From contig JAOARD010000069.1 of NCBI GenBank assembly GCA_025210735.1, positions 141,126 to 205,125 of the forward strand: a stretch of DNA of 64,000 nucleotides, in the 5' to 3' direction. Both the position numbers and the translations under genes were made by a program. The notes under the pieces are model-generated. The model was not told where the DNA came from, ran no database searches, and saw nothing but the letters and a program-made list of their open reading frames with translations. Below, piece by piece: positions 55,301 to 63,945 of this stretch (the stretch's first letter is position 1; every line of letters starts with the position of its first letter). The DNA is from Bacteroidales bacterium. Its GTDB lineage: Bacteria; Bacteroidota; Bacteroidia; Bacteroidales; UBA6680.

Positions 55301-58300
55301 CCGTGACAGAACCTAATATTATATCACTTAAGAACTTAACATCAAATCCGGTTGTTTGTAATGGCGAAGCTAATGGATCGATATCAGCATCGGTTATTGG
55401 TGGAACAGCAAATTATACAGTCACACTATTAGATGATGGAGGAACACAAGTTGCTGAATTACTGAATAAACCAGAAGATGATCCGTTTACATTTAATGGA
55501 TTAGCTGCTGGTATCTATTATATCAGAGTTCTTGATGCAAATGGATGTTTGAAAACATTTACGCAAGCTGTAATAGAACCAGGAGATATTACAGCAACAC
55601 AAACAATAGAGAATGTAAAATGCTTTGGAGGATCTGATGGAGTTGTAAAACTTACCATATCTGGTGGAACACCTCAGTTCTCACTTGAGCTAACTAATAG
55701 TGGAGGTGTTGCAGAAGCTCCTATACATAATGTGAATAATGGTGTAGAAGTATCGTTTACCGGATTATCGGCAGATAAGTATACGTTGAAGATTACAGAT
55801 GCAAATGGTTGTGAGAAGCAGATTACAGATATTGATGTTACTCAACCAACAGATGTGGTTCCGACAATAACGCCTAAAGATGTAAATTGTAATGGTGGTA
55901 ATGATGGAGAGATTGAATTTACAATTGAGGGTGGAGTGCCAACGTTTATTGTAGAGCTTAGAGATAATGGCGGAAATGTTGTAGACAGAAATCTTGCCGT
56001 AGCACAATCAACAGCAACTAAATTTACAGGACTTGTTGCAGGAACATATTCAGTCAGAGTAATCGATGCAAATATGTGTATAAAGAATGTTGCAGGTATT
56101 GTGATATCTGAGCCGGGTGCAATTGTTACAGATATAAAAATTCAGAAACATGTTGAGTGTTTCGGAAACCTAACCGGAGAAATTGTTGCCAATGTTACAT
56201 CAGGAGGTGTTGCTCCGTTTGCAGTCTCAATTGATGGTGGTGCAAACTATAATCATACTGTTGGATTAATAAATAATCTTGCTGCAGGTGATTATTCAGT
56301 GGTTATAAAAGATGCAAATGGTTGTACAACAACAGCTGTTGATTTAACAATAACTCAACCTACAGAACTAAAAGCTACATTTGATATTGTAGATGTATTA
56401 TGTAAAGGAGATGCTTCAGGAAAAATTACTGTTAATGCAACAGGAGGAACTCCTCCATATGAATATAAACTTGATCATCATCCATATCAATCAGCAACAA
56501 ACATTTATGAGAATCTTATAGCTGATACCTATCAGGTTACTGTTAGAGATGCAAATGGTTGTATATTTACAGATGCCGTAACAATTGTAGAACCAGCAGA
56601 TGGACTATCTATAGATGGTGTTAATTTTGAAAATATTACCGGATGTTTTGGAGATGCTACAGGAAGAATAGAAGTACTTGCATCAGGAAGTTCTGCAATA
56701 ACATACTATATAGATGGAGCAATGAATCTTACAAATGGAACAGGGATATTTGAAAATCTTATTGCTGGGTCATATACAGTAAGAGTTGTTGATGCAGGTG
56801 GATGTGTAGCTGTACATCCAACGCCAATAGAGATTACTCAACCAACAAAACTGGAATTTGAATATGTAACAGTTGTTCACTATCCGGCCGGAAGTTGTTG
56901 GTACGATAATATTGGAGAGATTCATGTGAAAGCAAAGGGGTCTACAGGAACATCTCCTTACCAGTACTCAATTGATGATGGACCATTCTCAAATGTACGC
57001 GACTTTGTTGGATTAACAGTTGGTGTACATAAAGTATCTATACAAGATGCAAAGGGATGTAGACTGGATCAGAATGTAACAGTAAACGGACCAGCTGCAA
57101 TTGTACTTAATTCACTTACTGCTAAAAATCCAACATGTTTTGGTGTTAATAATGGAGAGATAAATGCTAATGCTACTGGCGGAACAGGTACACTAATGTA
57201 TTCATTGGATGGAGGAACACCACAGACAAGTGGAGTTTTTGTTGGTGTAGCAGCAGGTAAGCATGATTTGAAAATAGTTGATGATAATGGTTGTTTATTA
57301 GAAGAGAAAGATATAGAACTTATTTCTCCTCCTGCAATTGTTGTTACAGCGGAGATAGTAAAATATGCAACAGGCGATGCAACACCTGACGGAGAGATAA
57401 AGGCAACAGTTACAGGTGGTACAAATGCATATATTGTATCTATTGAAAGAACAGATGTTGTTCCTTCTGTAGTAATTCCAACAGTAGGAAAACCTACAGA
57501 ATTTACTTTCACAGGACTTGTTCCTGGAGAGTACACAGTTCATACAGATGATGATAACTCTTGTGGTGATGTGTCTATTGATATTACACTTACTCCATTT
57601 AAGTTAATTATTACAAAAACAGATATTACATGTTTTGGTAATGATAACGGAGTAATAAATGTTGAAATAATAGGAGGAAAATCACCATACAATATTAACT
57701 ATAAGAATGATGTTGTTCCGGCAACGTTTGATGAGAGCCATAACGGAATTGCAATAAAAACAGATAAGGTAGAAAATCTTAAACCGGGTAATTACATAAT
57801 AACTGTTACAGATAATGAAGGTAATGTGACAACTGGTAATGCTACAATAGTAGAGCCTGCTGAAATAGCTGTTACTTTTGCTGTAACAGATGTAACATGT
57901 AACGGTGCAAATACCGGAGAGATTGAAGCTACAATTACTGGCGGAACACCAAACTATGATCTTGTATGGAGTTCAACATCGTTGGGTTCAGACATTACTA
58001 ATAATGGTGTTGTTAATAAAGATGTAATCTCTAACCTGCGTGCAGGAGATTATAATGTTAGAATAACTGATAGTAACGGATGTTTTATCACTGCTTCTAC
58101 AACAGTTAGTGAACCAACAAAGGTTGTTGCTACAGGTGAGGTTGTAACTGCTATATCAGCAGATGCTGCAACTGATGGAGCAATTAAGGTTACAGCAACA
58201 GGAGGTACAGGAAAATATCTGTTTAAACTTGAAAAGGTAGATGAGGTTCCTGTACAGGTAATAAATGGACCGGCTGCACCTAACTATAAAACAGAACATC

Positions 58301-60531
58301 TGTTTGAGAATCTTGGTGGTGTAGAGTATCTTGCTTATGCAACAGATGAGAACGGTTGTGTGTCCGATGCTTCAGTTAAAATTATGTTGACCAAGTATTT
58401 TGTAAAAGCAACTCCAACAGCAACATGTTTTGGAGAAACAAGCGGAAAGATAGATATTGAGGTTATAGATGGTACAGCGCCATTTGTTATATCGTGGAAT
58501 CATGTTCTTGATGCTCCGGCTAACATAACTATTCCTGGTCGTAACCATACATTTACAAACCTGAAAGCAGGAGAATATAAATTTGAGGTTACTGATGCAA
58601 ACGGATTAGTATTCAGAACATCGGCTATAGTTACTGAAAACACAGAAATTGTTGCAACAGAGACAATAGTAAATACCACATGTTTTGAGCTTGATAACGG
58701 ATCTATAGAACTTGCAGTTACAGGTGGTACAGCAGCAGGACTGGCAGATTATACATTCTTGTGGAATACCGGAGCAACTACAAATAGAATAGAGAATCTT
58801 GCAGCAGGTGACTATTCTGTTACAATAACTGATCAGATTGGATGTTCGATATCAAAAACATACACAGTAACAAAACCAGATGCTATTACAGCAACAATTA
58901 TTGCAGAAGCTCAGCCAACAGCTGATGCAGCAGCAGATGGTAAAATTAAAGTACTTGCTACAGGAGGAACACCTCCATATACATATAAGGTATACAGAAA
59001 TGCTGTTGATCCGGCAAATCTTATAAAAACAGAGACAACAATGGCCGACTTTATTATTGTTGATAATCTGGCTATTGGAGATTATATAGCTGTAATTACA
59101 GACTCTAATGGATGTGCAGAGGCTACGTCTAACCTGTTTACCCTAAGTCGAATGACGGTTGAATTAAAAATATACCCCGTTACCTGTTTGGGAGAGAATA
59201 CCGGACGTATTATTGCAACTGTTAATGGCGGTGTTGCCGATTTTGACTTTACATGGACAAAACCTACAGGAGACGTTATTGAACATCTTGATCTAATGAA
59301 TCCGAAAGACAGTATTTATGATATTCCTGTTGGAGAGTACAGGTTGAGTATTATTGATAAAAACGGACAATCGCCAAAGGTTAATCCTACAATTATACGA
59401 GTAGAGAACCTTGCATTTAATGTTCCTCATACTATAGTAAAACCAAAATGTAACTTTAACGATCCTACCGGACGTTTAGAGATAAATGAAGCTGGTATTA
59501 CGAGTAACTATCCAAATGATACGTGGGTATACAAATGGTTAGATGACAATACTGTACCTTTGCTTAATCCTCGTACTGACATAACCTCTGGCAGATACTC
59601 ATTAGAGATTACCAATGGGCTCGGATGTAAGGATACAACACATCTTGATGTTGGAGCAATAAATGAGATTAAAGTAAATGCCGGATTAGATCAGACAATA
59701 TGTAAAGGAAGTTCTGTTGATATAGATTATACAGCATCAGGACTTAATTCATCGGCAACAGTGTCACTTTACTATTATGATACAAAGGTTAAATCAAGCG
59801 AGTTTAAAACAATAACAGGTGGTGCAATATCAGGTTCGTATGTTCATACACCAGAAGATAAAGGAGAATACAGAGTTTATGTTGTAGATGAAGCATCTTC
59901 TTGTACAATGAGAGATACAATGGAGGTCTTCTTCCATCCTCAAATGAATCTGCAACTACTTAAAGACTCGTCATCGGTATTAGTACCTCGTGATTATGTA
60001 TTGGTTGGATCTGAATACAACACAGAATTTAATAATATTGTACGATTAGATGAGAGCTTAGATCCTATATATGCATGGGAAGATAGTGAGAAGTATAACT
60101 TTATTGGAGGGACAACTAAAACAAGTAAATATCCTGTACTTGAATTTGTAAATCCAAAAGAGGGACAATACATATTCTTAAGACTAAATACAACAAGTAA
60201 GGATGGCTGTAAAGAGTCAGCACAGTTTAAGATACGTTTTATAGAGTCAACACCTCCAAATGGTATATCTCCAAACAACGATGGAATTCATGACTGTTGG
60301 TTGATACCAAATGCAGAGCAATATCCGGATATGGAAGTGATGATTGTTAACAGATGGGGTATAAAAGTATTCTATACAAAACACTATAATAACGATTGTG
60401 GAAGCGATGATAACTTTAGAGGTCTTTCATCAGGAGGTAATAAATTAGCAGCAGGAACATACTACTTTATTATTAATTATAACAGAGATGGTATAAAGCC
60501 TGTAAAAGGATCAATAACGGTTGTCAGATAA
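52327..60531 (+). CDS. Giant SprB-like surface protein with about 27 SprB repeats and T9SS type B domain
   Basis: A 2,734-residue cell-surface protein. The start is the ATG at 52327, which gives a signal peptide ending VNA-Q; a TTG at 52288 would put 13 polar residues in front. Residues 22-110 form a RYWVNGSGDWNDSSHWS domain common at the N-terminus of such proteins. About 138-2440 hold some 27 SprB-type repeats of about 85 residues, each typically with a first Cys in CNGGNDG/CFG and a second in TDANGC. Ig/PKD-like domains follow (about 2445-2640). The C-terminal ~85 residues (SPNNDGIHDCW, MIVNRWGIKVF, LAAGTYYFIINYN) are a gliding-associated type B sorting domain. Compare Flavobacterium SprB, a gliding adhesin. 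An sprF-like gene follows 15 nt later. Confidence 0.92.
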   Translation: MRDCISTIFCVLFCLFVSAVNAQDRYWVNGSGDWNDSSHWSEVSGGSGGASIPTLENNVYFDNSSSKNDYTVAMPEFAAANSLNVNSRNKIDFISNSLQLFCYNTKISRKFRRSYSGEAFENPAEQTVRTTSRSATRNTLNITNVKNVSCNGGNDGEITFTFTPSGGVTNFRYQYINLDDFSAQSIITTATTYTFTNLTPGDIVVRVKDGDQPPASPSLAQGLVTVTQPVPLSLTMADVTITDVTCNGGANGTISARANGATAPYEYTLTPGGITNNTGDFTGLSQGVYQIVVDDANNCGTVTLPNINVGQPAPISIDNVIVTNANCFGVNNGKIRVLASGGNTLEFTVNGADYYDIGTEATGLAIGDYTVTVRDKADHACSVTDGPYPVSQPAEITYTVTLSDYNGNNIGCFGGNNGVITVNGTGGEANNIEYSIGGGYIDVGNSFSNLIKGDYTITVRDKDNPTCTKTEVITLTEPTEIVITETITNVTCNGGNNGSVSVAVTEGTGPYSVTLLDGAMGTVATKAGANVVFDNLTADTYTIRVTDLNGCNKDKQAVVTQPNAITINETLTHVTCNGGDNGKVVVSVVGGTEEYTIELLQGATSVGVHNNVPSSSAREFNTLAAGNYTIKVVDKNSCEQTKAITINQPADITINAAVTDNGCFGESNGIIGVQVTGGTANYTVHLLDNADNPITQQNGVGESVNIQFTGLAKGNYKIKVVDNNSCEKEQPITVSEPTEVVPTSSKTDVSCNGGADGTITISANGGTGNFNFQLLDAASNPIATHNNIAPGTDDVFNGLSAGDYTVKVTDANGCEKTVSITLTEPTAITVAETLTNLTCSGAGNGEIAVVVNGGTGPYKIELTGGAPQTENGVNAGVTTTFTGLDAIEYTVTVTDAKMCTHVVKYTLTEPSTHTIVTAETPAKCNGGNDGTVDVTVTGGTPPYSISLTGGAISKNQTNVAENVKITFTDLTAQEYDIVVTDKNGCVSNAKQTVTEPNIISLKNLTSNPVVCNGEANGSISASVIGGTANYTVTLLDDGGTQVAELLNKPEDDPFTFNGLAAGIYYIRVLDANGCLKTFTQAVIEPGDITATQTIENVKCFGGSDGVVKLTISGGTPQFSLELTNSGGVAEAPIHNVNNGVEVSFTGLSADKYTLKITDANGCEKQITDIDVTQPTDVVPTITPKDVNCNGGNDGEIEFTIEGGVPTFIVELRDNGGNVVDRNLAVAQSTATKFTGLVAGTYSVRVIDANMCIKNVAGIVISEPGAIVTDIKIQKHVECFGNLTGEIVANVTSGGVAPFAVSIDGGANYNHTVGLINNLAAGDYSVVIKDANGCTTTAVDLTITQPTELKATFDIVDVLCKGDASGKITVNATGGTPPYEYKLDHHPYQSATNIYENLIADTYQVTVRDANGCIFTDAVTIVEPADGLSIDGVNFENITGCFGDATGRIEVLASGSSAITYYIDGAMNLTNGTGIFENLIAGSYTVRVVDAGGCVAVHPTPIEITQPTKLEFEYVTVVHYPAGSCWYDNIGEIHVKAKGSTGTSPYQYSIDDGPFSNVRDFVGLTVGVHKVSIQDAKGCRLDQNVTVNGPAAIVLNSLTAKNPTCFGVNNGEINANATGGTGTLMYSLDGGTPQTSGVFVGVAAGKHDLKIVDDNGCLLEEKDIELISPPAIVVTAEIVKYATGDATPDGEIKATVTGGTNAYIVSIERTDVVPSVVIPTVGKPTEFTFTGLVPGEYTVHTDDDNSCGDVSIDITLTPFKLIITKTDITCFGNDNGVINVEIIGGKSPYNINYKNDVVPATFDESHNGIAIKTDKVENLKPGNYIITVTDNEGNVTTGNATIVEPAEIAVTFAVTDVTCNGANTGEIEATITGGTPNYDLVWSSTSLGSDITNNGVVNKDVISNLRAGDYNVRITDSNGCFITASTTVSEPTKVVATGEVVTAISADAATDGAIKVTATGGTGKYLFKLEKVDEVPVQVINGPAAPNYKTEHLFENLGGVEYLAYATDENGCVSDASVKIMLTKYFVKATPTATCFGETSGKIDIEVIDGTAPFVISWNHVLDAPANITIPGRNHTFTNLKAGEYKFEVTDANGLVFRTSAIVTENTEIVATETIVNTTCFELDNGSIELAVTGGTAAGLADYTFLWNTGATTNRIENLAAGDYSVTITDQIGCSISKTYTVTKPDAITATIIAEAQPTADAAADGKIKVLATGGTPPYTYKVYRNAVDPANLIKTETTMADFIIVDNLAIGDYIAVITDSNGCAEATSNLFTLSRMTVELKIYPVTCLGENTGRIIATVNGGVADFDFTWTKPTGDVIEHLDLMNPKDSIYDIPVGEYRLSIIDKNGQSPKVNPTIIRVENLAFNVPHTIVKPKCNFNDPTGRLEINEAGITSNYPNDTWVYKWLDDNTVPLLNPRTDITSGRYSLEITNGLGCKDTTHLDVGAINEIKVNAGLDQTICKGSSVDIDYTASGLNSSATVSLYYYDTKVKSSEFKTITGGAISGSYVHTPEDKGEYRVYVVDEASSCTMRDTMEVFFHPQMNLQLLKDSSSVLVPRDYVLVGSEYNTEFNNIVRLDESLDPIYAWEDSEKYNFIGGTTKTSKYPVLEFVNPKEGQYIFLRLNTTSKDGCKESAQFKIRFIESTPPNGISPNNDGIHDCWLIPNAEQYPDMEVMIVNRWGIKVFYTKHYNNDCGSDDNFRGLSSGGNKLAAGTYYFIINYNRDGIKPVKGSITVVR
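57340..59650 (+). repeat. Nine SprB-type repeats arranged as three A-B-C triplets
   Basis: Within the giant protein, the last nine repeats differ from the first eighteen. Repeats A (about 57345, 58110, 58880) lack the first Cys and instead read GDATPDG, SADAATDG and TADAAADG; repeats B (about 57605, 58390, 59160) keep the first Cys but lose the second (TDNEGN, TDANGL, IDKNGQ); repeats C (about 57865, 58645, 59430) keep both. A units also have a longer middle strand with ERTDVVP/EKVDEVP. The period is about 770 bases. Confidence 0.75.
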
Positions 60532-60546
60532 TAGTAAAACAGAAAA

Positions 60547-61425
60547 ATGATGAGAAGAGCGATTAAATATAGTTTTGTGGTGTTTCTGTTTTTATGTTCA
60601 GAGCACCTGTTCTCGCAGCAAATGCCCCAGTTTTCTCAATTCATGGAGAATAAGTTTATTATAAACCCGGGGGTTGCAGGAACATCACGTTCATATGAGA
60701 TACGATCTATTAACAGATTTCAGTGGGCTGGTTTTACCGATGCACCGCAAACGTATACCTTAAGTGTTTCAGGACCATCACGCAGAAAATCTATGGGATT
60801 TGGAGGATATGTGTATTCAGATATTCAAGGACCATCAAGTAGAACCGGATTTGCAGGATCTTATGCATATAATATTGCTATAAGTGAAGATATACGTATG
60901 TCTGGAGGTTTATCACTCGGAATGTTGTTTTATAAATTTGATAGGTCTAAAATAAACTTTGGAGATGATGTAGAGGACCCTGCTGTTTTAGGATCCCGAG
61001 AGAATAAGACGATACCAGATGTGAATATTGGATTTTTCCTCTACTCCTCAAGTTACTATGTAGGGGTATCATTGCATCAGCTTATTAGTACGCGTAGTAA
61101 TCTTGCGCAACCTCACATATTTATAAACGGAGGATATCTTTTTATGGTAAACCGGGATATTGTTCTCGAACCTTCTATCCTATTTAAATATACATGGCCA
61201 TCCAGTCCTCAACCCGAGTTGAATATTAAAGCTATTTACGATAGCAGGATATGGGGAGGTGTTACTTTTAGAACATTTGATGCAGTTGGAGTAATGTTGG
61301 GATACGTTCATGATAAGAGATACTTCTTTGGTTATAGTTTTGATTTTTCATACAATACTATCGGAAAATACTCTTCTGGATCACACGAAATAATGGTTGG
61401 AGTTAAATTTACACCAATTAAATAA
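60547..61425 (+). CDS. PorP/SprF family type IX secretion membrane protein
   Basis: A 292-residue outer-membrane protein with a signal peptide (to about residue 24, FSQ) and the PorP/SprF hallmark QMPQFSQFMENKFIINPGVAG right after it (in parts: QFSQFM, INPGVAG). Then NRFQWAGFTDAPQTYTLS and barrel strands to the C-terminus (MVGVKF). In Flavobacterium, SprF is encoded just downstream of SprB and is needed for its secretion. Here the gene is 15 nt downstream of the giant SprB-like gene, so it is probably dedicated to that cargo. Tandem ATG codons at 60547 and 60550 leave the exact start open. Confidence 0.92.
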   Translation: MMRRAIKYSFVVFLFLCSEHLFSQQMPQFSQFMENKFIINPGVAGTSRSYEIRSINRFQWAGFTDAPQTYTLSVSGPSRRKSMGFGGYVYSDIQGPSSRTGFAGSYAYNIAISEDIRMSGGLSLGMLFYKFDRSKINFGDDVEDPAVLGSRENKTIPDVNIGFFLYSSSYYVGVSLHQLISTRSNLAQPHIFINGGYLFMVNRDIVLEPSILFKYTWPSSPQPELNIKAIYDSRIWGGVTFRTFDAVGVMLGYVHDKRYFFGYSFDFSYNTIGKYSSGSHEIMVGVKFTPIK

Positions 61426-61441
61426 ATAAGAATAAAGTTTA

Positions 61442-61816
61442 ATGAGAGCAGTAATAACGGCGTTTGTAATAATAATATTTGCATCATGTGCAAAAGATGA
61501 AGTGGTCATAAAAAAGAAAGAGTTTACAGATATTCTTATCGATTTACATTTGGCTGATGCTATTCTTGATATTAAATCATTTGATTTTAGAGAAGATGAT
61601 GGTCATTGGGACTATTATACGTCAATATTTAAGAAGCATAATACTAACAAAGATGAGTTCAGAACTTCTTTGGAGTATTATATAGGCAAACCGGAACAGT
61701 TTGATGATATATATGATGATGTTATTATTCGTCTTGAGAAATTAAAAGAAGAAGCTGCAAAGGAATCTGAAAAATCGCAACAGAAAATTCTTGAGCCTGA
61801 TTTAATAGAAGAGTAA
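61442..61816 (+). CDS. DUF4296-type lipoprotein
   Basis: A 124-residue lipoprotein with a short signal segment and lipobox FASC (Cys16). The mature part has FTDILIDLHLADAILD and YYTSIFKKHNTNKDEFRTSLEYY, which fits DUF4296, followed by an acidic, helical tail. Function unknown. Its stop overlaps the start of the amidohydrolase gene by one base, which suggests translational coupling. Confidence 0.85.
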   Translation: MRAVITAFVIIIFASCAKDEVVIKKKEFTDILIDLHLADAILDIKSFDFREDDGHWDYYTSIFKKHNTNKDEFRTSLEYYIGKPEQFDDIYDDVIIRLEKLKEEAAKESEKSQQKILEPDLIEE

Positions 61817-62997
61817 TGAGAAAGATATCGGCAAATTATATATTTACAGGTAATACCACTCCTATCAGGAATGGTATTGTTGTTTTAAATGATGATGGTG
61901 TGGTACTTGATGTTTTGAATACGTCAGATAAAGAGCAACATTCACAGGAATTCTATAATGGTATTATTGTTCCGGGGTTTGTGAATACTCATTGCCATAT
62001 AGAACTTTCTCATCTAAAGAATCATATTCCTGCTGGGTGTGGTATGGTTGATTTTATCAGAGGGGTTATAGCATCTGCCAATGAATTTACTTTAGAAGAA
62101 AAAAAAGATAAAGTGAAGTTTGCAGATGATTTAATGTATGCGAGAGGTATATCAGTTGTAGGTGATGTGTCAAATAAAAGTGTCTCATTTGAACAGAAGA
62201 AACAGAGCAAAATAAAATACCATACCTTTGTTGAGGCTTTAGGGAGTAAAAGAGAATTTGCAGATAAGATATATTCAGACAGTGTACATCTTGTTGATAT
62301 ACTTAAACAATACAACCTTGCCGGAAATATTGTACCTCACTCTACCTACTCGTTATCTCCAGAGCTTCTCAGTACAATTTGTGAAAGATTTAAGGCAGAC
62401 GAAATATTCTCTGTTCATAATCAGGAGTCAGGAACTGAGAATGATATGTTTTTATTTGGTAAAGGAGATATGATGGATTTTGTGAGAATGATTAATCCTG
62501 AATACTCAGAATGGACTCCTCCTGGAATTTCTTCATCTAATTATTTACTGGAATTTATCCCCAATAATGTTAAAACTCTTCTTGTACATAATACAGAGGT
62601 TACCCAAGAAGATGTAAATAATATAACCAAATCAATAGGTAATAATGATAATCTGTTTTGGGTTCTGTGCCCAAAGTCAAATATGTATATACATAATAAG
62701 ATTGTAGATTATAAATTATTTAAATCAGGTAACATCTGTTTAGGTACAGATTCTTTAGCTTCAAATAACGACCTGTCTATTTTATCAGAGATGAAGATGC
62801 TTCATAAGATGAATCCTGAGATTGAACTCACGGAAATGATAAAATGGGCTACATATAACGGAGCAAGAGCTCTTAATGTAGACAAAGAGTTCGGAACCAT
62901 ATCAAAAGGTAAGAAACCGGGTATAAATCTTATATCAAATGTTGATCTTGCATCTTTTACCTTAAGAGATGATTCATTTGTTAAAAGATTGCTATAA
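61816..62997 (+). CDS. Amidohydrolase family protein (cytosine/adenosine deaminase-like)
   Basis: A 393-residue metal-dependent hydrolase. His59 and His61 in NTHCHIELSHL are the first metal ligands. IVPHSTYSLSPEL, FSVHNQES and LLVHNTE supply further His residues, and LGTDSLASNNDLSIL gives the catalytic Asp; the C-terminal composite domain has GTISKGKKPGINLI. The set of residues is that of the nucleoside-deaminase branch of the superfamily. Because mqnC is in the window, aminodeoxyfutalosine deamination is one possible role, but that is inference. It overlaps the DUF4296 gene by 1 nt. Confidence 0.85.
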   Translation: MRKISANYIFTGNTTPIRNGIVVLNDDGVVLDVLNTSDKEQHSQEFYNGIIVPGFVNTHCHIELSHLKNHIPAGCGMVDFIRGVIASANEFTLEEKKDKVKFADDLMYARGISVVGDVSNKSVSFEQKKQSKIKYHTFVEALGSKREFADKIYSDSVHLVDILKQYNLAGNIVPHSTYSLSPELLSTICERFKADEIFSVHNQESGTENDMFLFGKGDMMDFVRMINPEYSEWTPPGISSSNYLLEFIPNNVKTLLVHNTEVTQEDVNNITKSIGNNDNLFWVLCPKSNMYIHNKIVDYKLFKSGNICLGTDSLASNNDLSILSEMKMLHKMNPEIELTEMIKWATYNGARALNVDKEFGTISKGKKPGINLISNVDLASFTLRDDSFVKRLL

Positions 62998-63087
62998 GTT
63001 TAAATTTCCCTTACGATAAGGAAACATAATTGTGATTTGTGCGTAAGCATTAAATGAAGATTATATTATAAACCCTGTTCATCAATT

Positions 63088-63567
63088 ATGTTTATTCGCA
63101 TGAAAAATACACTTACGTTCCTGTTTATAATCCTGTCAACAACTGTTTATTCGCAACAATTAGAGATACTCTCTTCGTCAGGATCGTTTCTTAAAGGTAA
63201 TAGATATCAGTTGGAATACACGTTGGGTGACGTTGTGATTAATACTGTATCAAATAATCAAAATATACTAACACAAGGATTTCATCAGCCAACTGTCGAT
63301 GGAATGTATAAAGCAGCCTCAAATATTGTTATAGATTTCTTTTCGGAGATAAATTCTTCTTTTGTATATTTTGAGGTTGAAGAAGGTATGCCACAAGATA
63401 TGAAAGTATATACCTATGATTATCTTGGAAGATTACTCATTATACAAAATTTTATTGGAAACAGATGTGTCGTTGATACCAGTCCTTATGCTAGCTCAGC
63501 GTACCTTTTTGTTGTAACATATTTAGGAGATAAAGTTGAATCTTTCAAAACTATTAAGCAAAAATAG
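63088..63567 (+). CDS. Small secreted protein with T9SS-like C-terminal region
   Basis: A 159-residue protein with a signal peptide ending VYSQ. The segment YTLGDVVINTVSNNQNILTQGFHQP (in parts: YTLGDVVINT, ILTQGFHQP) is a common N-terminal module of secreted Bacteroidota proteins. It is followed by about 80 residues resembling a short type A sorting domain (VYTYDYLGRLLIIQN, ending SFKTIKQK). Between the two there is nothing else, so this may be a minimal cargo. The ATG at 63100 is an equally good start (MKNTLTFLFII). Role unknown. Confidence 0.75.
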   Translation: MFIRMKNTLTFLFIILSTTVYSQQLEILSSSGSFLKGNRYQLEYTLGDVVINTVSNNQNILTQGFHQPTVDGMYKAASNIVIDFFSEINSSFVYFEVEEGMPQDMKVYTYDYLGRLLIIQNFIGNRCVVDTSPYASSAYLFVVTYLGDKVESFKTIKQK

Positions 63568-63651
63568 ATTTTTAAAGAGTTGAGTAATGATTTGTTAATC
63601 AGTCATATTTTTGTTTGAGTCAAAAAAAAGCAACAAAAAAACCATATAATA

Positions 63652-63683
63652 TTTGGAATAGTAGATATACAACTCTATATTTG
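63652..63683 (+). promoter_or_regulatory. rRNA promoter P1
   Basis: TTTG (63652-63655), 20 nt, TATATTTG (63676-63683): both boxes perfect for the Bacteroidota housekeeping sigma factor. It lies about 265 nt before the 16S start. A weaker TATTTTTG (63606-63613) lies further upstream. The 378-base gap 63568-63945 contains only these promoters and the leader. Confidence 0.75.
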
Positions 63684-63796
63684 CACCCGCTTTTAAGGAA
63701 GCAGCGTTGATTGAATAAGGGGTTGATAAACAGTGGTTTTGTGAAAATTAAAAAGTTTATTTTCGCAAAGAGTTGAAAATAAAAAATGAAATTATT

Positions 63797-63827
63797 TTTG
63801 GTTTTTAAAATAAATCAACTACCTTTG
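63797..63827 (+). promoter_or_regulatory. rRNA promoter P2
   Basis: TTTG (63797-63800), 19 nt, TACCTTTG (63820-63827): a textbook Bacteroidota promoter about 120 nt before the 16S start, preceded by an AT-rich stretch that could act as an UP element. Confidence 0.82.
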
Positions 63828-63834
63828 CAACCGC

Positions 63835-63870
63835 AAAAGTCAATAAAGATTGACGTTTTCGTTCTTTAAG
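63835..63870 (+). promoter_or_regulatory. rRNA leader hairpin and boxA-like element
   Basis: AAAAGTCAA and TTGACGTTTT (63835-63859) pair around a 6-nt loop with one bulge. GTTCTTTAA follows (63861-63869), similar to the boxA antitermination core. Both lie in the expected leader of the P2 transcript. The functional reading is inference. Confidence 0.45.
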
Positions 63871-63945
63871 GAAATTTATATAAGATAGCACATTAGACGG
63901 TAAGACCAGGATTTAGGCGTAAGGAAATTTTAAGATATTATACTT

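Noticed and set aside
57069..57536. A 155-codon minus-strand frame inside the giant SprB-like gene
   Set aside because: It is antisense to conserved SprB repeats. Its Val/Pro/Ser-rich composition follows from the repeat codons. Similar short antisense frames occur at other repeats.
52740..59650. A CRISPR array or DNA-level satellite in the repeat region of the giant gene
   Set aside because: The repeats are protein repeats of about 85 codons with diverged DNA; there are no short exact direct repeats with spacers.
62998..63087. A hairpin after the amidohydrolase gene (TTCCCTTA/TAAGGAA)
   Set aside because: The stem is short with a bulge and has no T-run.
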